A stretch of 64,000 nucleotides of DNA, taken from contig CAKUOD010000006.1 of assembly GCA_934668695.1 (NCBI GenBank), forward strand, positions 1-64,000, given 5' to 3'. The position numbers and the translations under genes are program-made. A model generated the notes under the pieces. That model was not told the DNA's origin. It worked only from the letters and a program-made list of their open reading frames with translations, and did no database searches. This DNA is from an uncultured Collinsella sp. (lineage in GTDB: Bacteria > Actinomycetota > Coriobacteriia > Coriobacteriales > Coriobacteriaceae). Position 1 is the first letter of the stretch. Every line of letters begins with the position of its first letter. Below, in pieces: positions 60,178-64,000 of this stretch.

Positions 60178-61143
60178 CTAGCCTGTGTAGCGCTCGCGGT
60201 AGGTGTTGCGCTTGGGTGCGGAGCCGTGGCTGCCGTGGTGACGCGTGCGGCTGGCGGGCGTGTCTTGGGGCTTGCCGCCGTTGCGCATGGCGCTCGCCTG
60301 CTTGGGCGGGATGCCGCCCGCTTTAAGGATCTGCACCTCGCGGTCGGTGAGCTCGCGCCACGAGCCCTTGGCCACGCCTTCGAGCTCAAGGCCGGCAAAG
60401 TTGCAGCGATGCAGGCGGATTACCGGATGGTGAATCTTGCTCAGCATGCGCTTGACCTGGTTCTTGCGCCCCTCGCGGATGATGACCTCCACGGCGGTGG
60501 TACCGGGCTTTACGCCTTGCGGAGCCACGGCCTCTGCCTCGCGCGCGTTGATGACGCGGCAGATCGCCGGCTGGCACAGGCCGTCGTCGAGTTCGATGCC
60601 GCGGCGGAGTGGTTCTAAGTCGCGATCGGTCAGGTGGCCGTCCACGAGCGCCTGGTAGGTCTTGTAGACATGCTTGCTGGGGTGCAGCAGATCCTGCGAC
60701 AGGTCGCCGTCGGTGGTAAAGAGCAAAAGACCCGTGGTGTCGCGGTCCAGGCGGCCCACCGGGAACAGACCCGGAAATCGGTCGCGGGGGACCAAGTCGG
60801 CCACGCAAGCGCGCTCCTGCGGGTCGCTCATGGTGGTGAGGTAGCCGGTCGGCTTGTAGAGCATCAGGTACACGGCGCCCTGGTTGAGCTTTACGGGCAT
60901 GCCGTCGACCTCGATGTGATCGCGATCGACATCGACCTTGGTGCCCAGTTCGGTCGCGACCTGGCCGTTAACGGTCACGCGGCCGGCGGTCATTAGGTCT
61001 TCCGAGCCGCGGCGGCTCGCCACGCCCGCGCGTGCCAAAAAGCGCTGCAGGCGCATGGTGTGCGGATAGACGGGCTGGGCGTCGGCTGCGGGTACTGCGT
61101 TGCCCATGGCGCGCGTCTCCCCCACTTCGTTAGTCCTCGTCAT
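60178..61143 (-). CDS. rluB: 23S rRNA pseudouridine synthase RluB-type
   Basis: 321 aa from ATG at 61143; CGGAGG 6 bases upstream sits inside the scpB tail. An N-terminal S4 domain (MRLQRFLARAGVASRRGSEDLM) is followed by the catalytic domain with the Asp of VGRLDRDTTGLLLFT and the segment REGRKNQVKRMLSKI. It modifies a uridine of 23S rRNA near the peptidyl-transferase centre. The basic C-terminal 45 residues are unconserved. The gene overlaps scpB by 14 bases. Confidence 0.92.
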   Translation of the reverse strand: MTRTNEVGETRAMGNAVPAADAQPVYPHTMRLQRFLARAGVASRRGSEDLMTAGRVTVNGQVATELGTKVDVDRDHIEVDGMPVKLNQGAVYLMLYKPTGYLTTMSDPQERACVADLVPRDRFPGLFPVGRLDRDTTGLLLFTTDGDLSQDLLHPSKHVYKTYQALVDGHLTDRDLEPLRRGIELDDGLCQPAICRVINAREAEAVAPQGVKPGTTAVEVIIREGRKNQVKRMLSKIHHPVIRLHRCNFAGLELEGVAKGSWRELTDREVQILKAGGIPPKQASAMRNGGKPQDTPASRTRHHGSHGSAPKRNTYRERYTG

Positions 61144-61858
61144 GCAAATCCTCCGAGGTCTCGTCGATGACCAGGGATTCCAAGTCCTCGACTGCCTCAA
61201 CATCGACAACATCGGTATCGAGCAGTTCGCGCTCTTCGTCCAGGTCCTCGGCCTGCTCCTCGAGCGTGGACTGAATGCTGCGGCCGCTCAGGCGCTCGCG
61301 GATAAACTGACGCGACTGCTCGTCGGGGGCAAACTGCTCAAGATCGGGCAGGTCGCGGGTGGAGCGCAGACCGAACTTTTCCAAAAAGGCGTTGGTCGTG
61401 CCGTAGATGATGGCTTGACCGCGCTGGGGGTCGCGGCCGAGCTCGCGCACCAGACCCTTGTCCACGAGCGACGCGATGACGCCGTCGGAGTTGACGCCGC
61501 GGATGCCCTTGACCACCTCGCGCGTCACGGGCTGGTGGTATGCGATGACGGCCAGGGTTTCGAGCGCCGCCTGCGACAGCTTTTGCGTGTCCCAACTCAG
61601 CACGTAGGCCTCGACCACGTCGTGGTAGGCGGGGTGCGTAAACAGGCGCCAGCCGCCGGCAACCTCGCGCAGCTGAAATCCGCGGTTGGCCTCCTCGTAC
61701 TCAACCTTGAGCTCGGCCAGCAACGATGCACATTCACCGGGGGCGATGTCCAGCGCGCCTGCCAACGCAGGCGCGCTCACGGGGTCGCTCGAAACCAGCA
61801 ACAGCGCCTCGAGGGCGCCTTTGAGGCTGTTTGCCTCCAGCGTGGAAAGGTTTGACAT
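61130..61858 (-). CDS. scpB: Segregation and condensation protein B
   Basis: 242 aa. ScpB is the winged-helix kite subunit of the SMC-ScpAB condensin. Two winged helices cover about 10-170: LKGALEALLLVSSDPVSAPALA at the start and ETLAVIAYHQPVTREVVKGIRGVNSDG in the middle, a family hallmark. The C-terminus is long and acidic. It follows scpA by 12 bases and overlaps rluB. Confidence 0.95.
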   Translation of the reverse strand: MSNLSTLEANSLKGALEALLLVSSDPVSAPALAGALDIAPGECASLLAELKVEYEEANRGFQLREVAGGWRLFTHPAYHDVVEAYVLSWDTQKLSQAALETLAVIAYHQPVTREVVKGIRGVNSDGVIASLVDKGLVRELGRDPQRGQAIIYGTTNAFLEKFGLRSTRDLPDLEQFAPDEQSRQFIRERLSGRSIQSTLEEQAEDLDEERELLDTDVVDVEAVEDLESLVIDETSEDLHDED

Positions 61859-61870
61859 GGTTGGTCGCTC

Positions 61871-62683
61871 CTATTCGGTGAGCTCGGGGCCCTCGCCGGG
61901 AACGTAGGCCTCGGCGCCCTCGACGCGGTTGATCTGAATGGTTCCAAAGATCTCGTCCTGGCTCAGCGTGAGCGAGCCGCGCTTGGCGAGCTCCAACATG
62001 GCCAGGAAGGTGACGACGAGCTGCTCGGTAGTGGCGTCGCCGTCCAGCAGCTCGCGGAAGGTGCAGGCTTGGTGCGCCATGGTAAAGCGGTCGACCGAGG
62101 CCACGGTCAGGTCGAGCGGCACGCGATGCGGCGCCACATGCTCGGCCTCCAGCAGAAAGGTCTGGCGCTTGCCGTCCAAGTCGGCGCAGATGACGGCTAG
62201 GCCGCGCAGTGTGATGCCGGCCAAGTAGTCGGGCATGAGGCCCAGGAACTCGGGGTCGGGGCCGGCCACGCGCGGATGCATGCGGCTTTCGGCCTGCATG
62301 CGGGCGCCGAGGGCCGCCGCCGCGCCCTTGAACTGCTTGTAGGCGATCAGGCGCTGGATCAGGACCTCGCGCAGGGCGTCGCCATCGAGCGCGCTGAGTT
62401 CCTCGAGGTCTTCATCGAACTCGTCATCGTCGTCATCGACTTTGCGCGGGGCCTCCTGGGGCACCAGAGAGGCAGCCTTGATGTCCAGAAGGGTTGCCGC
62501 GACCAGCAGAAAGTCGCTCGCCACGTCCAGGTCCAGCGCCTCGATTCGCTCGGCCTCGGCAAGGTACTGCTCGGCTACCTCGCTGATGGAGATAGCGCCG
62601 ATATCTACTTTTTGGCGGGTTACCAGCTGCAGCAGCAGGTCGAACGGTCCGCTGTAGACCTGCGTCGACACGCGATACGACAT
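61871..62683 (-). CDS. scpA: Segregation and condensation protein A
   Basis: 270 aa kleisin of the SMC complex. The N-terminal helical domain begins YSGPFDLLLQLVTRQKVDIGAISI, the classic ScpA start (YEGPLDLLLHLIRK). A variable, acidic middle (VDDDDDEFDEDLEEL) leads to a C-terminal winged helix, LVVTFLAMLELAKRGSLTLSQ, that binds the SMC head. The upstream 84 bases hold a GC-rich region. Confidence 0.95.
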   Translation of the reverse strand: MSYRVSTQVYSGPFDLLLQLVTRQKVDIGAISISEVAEQYLAEAERIEALDLDVASDFLLVAATLLDIKAASLVPQEAPRKVDDDDDEFDEDLEELSALDGDALREVLIQRLIAYKQFKGAAAALGARMQAESRMHPRVAGPDPEFLGLMPDYLAGITLRGLAVICADLDGKRQTFLLEAEHVAPHRVPLDLTVASVDRFTMAHQACTFRELLDGDATTEQLVVTFLAMLELAKRGSLTLSQDEIFGTIQINRVEGAEAYVPGEGPELTE

Positions 62684-62767
62684 CTTCGACCTCCTTTTAC
62701 GGCGCCTTCGCGGCGCGGTTTGGGTGCATATTACGACCGTTTTGCACGGTCGACCTGTAAGTTTACC

Positions 62768-63451
62768 TTAGATGCCGGCGATTGCGAAGTTGAGCAGCTG
62801 CTCAGCAAGCGGATACACGGTAACGTCGAAATAGCGGTCGATCACGTCGATGCCGGTCCACATGGGCAGCAGATACAGCACAATGATGAGGATGGGCATG
62901 GCGTATTGTTGCAGGTGGTAGTAGTTGTTGAGCGCCTTGCCTTTGAGGAACGGCACGATAATCGACGAGCCATCGAGCGGCGGGATTGGGATGAGGTTGA
63001 AGAACGCGAGTGACAGGTTGACCACGATAAACGTGGCGCCGAAGTTCATGATCTGCGACGCCAGGGCAAAGGACATGCTGGTGTAGAGGCTGCCGTACGT
63101 TGCGTGCATGAGGGCGGCAGCGAGGCACGCGAGTGCGATGTTCGACGCGGGGCCGGCCGCGCTCACCAGGACCTCGTCGCGTTTGGGGTGCTTGAGGTTG
63201 TTGAGGTAGACGGGCACGGGCTTGGCGAAGGCGAACACCGGGCCGCCGGCCGCGAGCATGAGCAGCGGCAGGATGATGGTGCCAAACGGGTCGATATGGT
63301 TAAGCGGGTTGAGCGACACGCGGCCGCGCGAACGGGCCGTCTTGTCGCCGAGCGCCCAGGCCGCGGCGGCGTGTGCGCTCTCGTGGATCACGATGCCCAC
63401 GATGACGGCGACGGCGCTGGCGAGCAGGTTCATGAGGTAGCTGCTGGACAT
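62768..63451 (-). CDS. Site-2 protease family (M50) membrane metalloprotease
   Basis: 227 aa with about six membrane helices. The zinc-binding HESAHAAAAWALGD motif (HExxH, about 24) and the third ligand in NLIPIPPLDGS are present. It is the compact Bacillus YwhC/rhomboid-neighbour type without PDZ domain. Its substrate is unknown. It lies on the same strand as the scpAB run and is separated by about 80 bases; the small membrane protein gene precedes it. Confidence 0.9.
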   Translation of the reverse strand: MSSSYLMNLLASAVAVIVGIVIHESAHAAAAWALGDKTARSRGRVSLNPLNHIDPFGTIILPLLMLAAGGPVFAFAKPVPVYLNNLKHPKRDEVLVSAAGPASNIALACLAAALMHATYGSLYTSMSFALASQIMNFGATFIVVNLSLAFFNLIPIPPLDGSSIIVPFLKGKALNNYYHLQQYAMPILIIVLYLLPMWTGIDVIDRYFDVTVYPLAEQLLNFAIAGI

Positions 63452-63460
63452 AGCGCTCCC

Positions 63461-63757
63461 CTAGCGGACGTGGCGCGAGGCGCGCGTGAGCAGGTAGTCG
63501 ATCACAAACAGGATCACGGCGACGATGGCGTAATCCAGGCGGAACACGCCGCCAAAGGGCGACGTGATGACGCCATAGCCGGCGATGGCGCTCGGCAGTG
63601 CGCGCGAAAGCTCAACGACAAAGCCTACGATCTGCAGCTTGGCGGTGAGGCCGCTAAAACACAGCAGCACGGTCATCGCGCTCATAAAGATGCCGCAGAT
63701 GCGACAGGCGATGGCGATGATGCTCATCGCCACGGCAGCGGCTTTACGAGAGTTCAC
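63461..63757 (-). CDS. Small membrane protein of unknown function
   Basis: 98 aa from GTG at 63757 (GAGGAG 7 bases upstream, within the end of the ABC-F gene); a longer frame runs through that gene and is rejected. Two or three hydrophobic helices are visible (IIAIACRICGIFMSAMTVLL; LDYAIVAVILFVIDYLL). I do not recognise a family. Tight packing between the ABC-F and M50 genes argues that it is real. Confidence 0.6.
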   Translation of the reverse strand: MNSRKAAAVAMSIIAIACRICGIFMSAMTVLLCFSGLTAKLQIVGFVVELSRALPSAIAGYGVITSPFGGVFRLDYAIVAVILFVIDYLLTRASRHVR

Positions 63758-64000
63758 GCGCGGTCTCCTCTTCGATCTGGGTGGAAAGCTCCAGCCATTC
63801 GTCTTCGAGCTTGGGCAGCTCTTGCTTAAGGCCGTTATATTCCCCCAGCGCGGCGTTGAACTTATCCTGATCGGCATAAAGTTCTTCGCTCGCCATCAAT
63901 TCCATAAGCTCGTCATAGCGGGCGCGCTTTTTGTCGAGCTCCGTCTCGATCTTCTTGAGCTGGTTACGCACGCCCTTGAGCTTTTTGTTGAGCGCAGCGC
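63744..64000 (-). CDS. ABC-F ATPase, C-terminal end only
   Basis: 85 residues to the stop at 63744; the rest lies beyond the window. The segment is a charged coiled coil: NKKLKGVRNQLKKIETEL ... EELYADQDKFNAALGEYNGL ... LEDEWLELSTQIEE. This is the C-terminal extension seen in ABC-F (Uup/EttA-like) soluble ATPases that act on ribosomes. The ATPase domains are outside the window, so the subfamily cannot be told. Confidence 0.75.
   Translation of the reverse strand, partial: AALNKKLKGVRNQLKKIETELDKKRARYDELMELMASEELYADQDKFNAALGEYNGLKQELPKLEDEWLELSTQIEEETARELS

Overview
The window is a dense, GC-rich bacterial chromosome segment with about 70 genes, mostly housekeeping. Gene content and order point to an anaerobic gut actinobacterium of the class Coriobacteriia, most like Collinsella. 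The order lexA / LysM cell-division inhibitor / nrdR and the trio pgsA-FHA-ftsR(MerR) are actinobacterial. The order rny-X-spoVS-miaB and the block scpA-scpB-rluB-cmk-plsC-ispH-DUF512-der-plsY-gpsA are shared with Firmicutes. No tool was run, so the taxon is an inference.

Layout. 1-9796 (+): end of lepA, dusB, hemW, two dnaJ-type genes (the first with a membrane tail), mtaB, phoH, ybeY, dgkA, era, recO. 9797-12665 (+): rpsO and pnp, each with its own terminator. 12656-13075: two large hairpin repeats in opposite orientation. 13264-22319 (+): RNase J, ftsK, a RodZ-like protein, yajQ, rimO, pgsA, cinA. 22518-24429 (+): SOS-regulated recA-recX. 24492-31359 (+): rny, a GHKL ATPase, spoVS, miaB, miaA, hflX. 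31344-34248: a lexA-centred SOS locus (lexA and a DUF1624 membrane protein leftward; a LysM protein, nrdR and dut rightward). 34247-34631: a second hairpin-repeat family. 34635-42684: lipid glycosyltransferase, trxB, DUF1836, degV, NlpC/P60 hydrolase, apt, ftsR-like MerR, FHA protein, phosphatidyltransferase. 43081-47917 (+): a cassette of clearly higher GC that encodes a lantibiotic-immunity-type ABC transporter, a YxeA-like protein and a two-component system. 48525-64000 (-): tRNA-Pro(GGG), then coaBC, zinc-ribbon protein, Nif3-like, cysteine desulfurase, rpe, gpsA, plsY, der, DUF512, ispH, plsC, cmk, rluB, scpB, scpA, an M50 protease, a small membrane protein and the end of an ABC-F ATPase.

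How it fits together. The window is rich in RNA maturation and decay (RNase J, RNase Y, PNPase, YbeY, Era) and in tRNA/ribosome modification (three methylthiotransferases MtaB, RimO and MiaB, plus MiaA, DusB and RluB). It also holds phospholipid synthesis (PlsC, PlsY, GpsA, two CDP-alcohol phosphatidyltransferases, DgkA), chromosome handling (FtsK, ScpA/B, RecA/RecX/RecO) and the SOS switch. Three LexA-type boxes spaced exactly 28 bp apart lie in the lexA divergent region, and another sits inside the recA promoter.

The most unusual signals are non-coding: two families of long intergenic hairpins whose cores are conserved while their stems differ and keep pairing, and a 12-bp inverted repeat that encloses the nrdR start codon.
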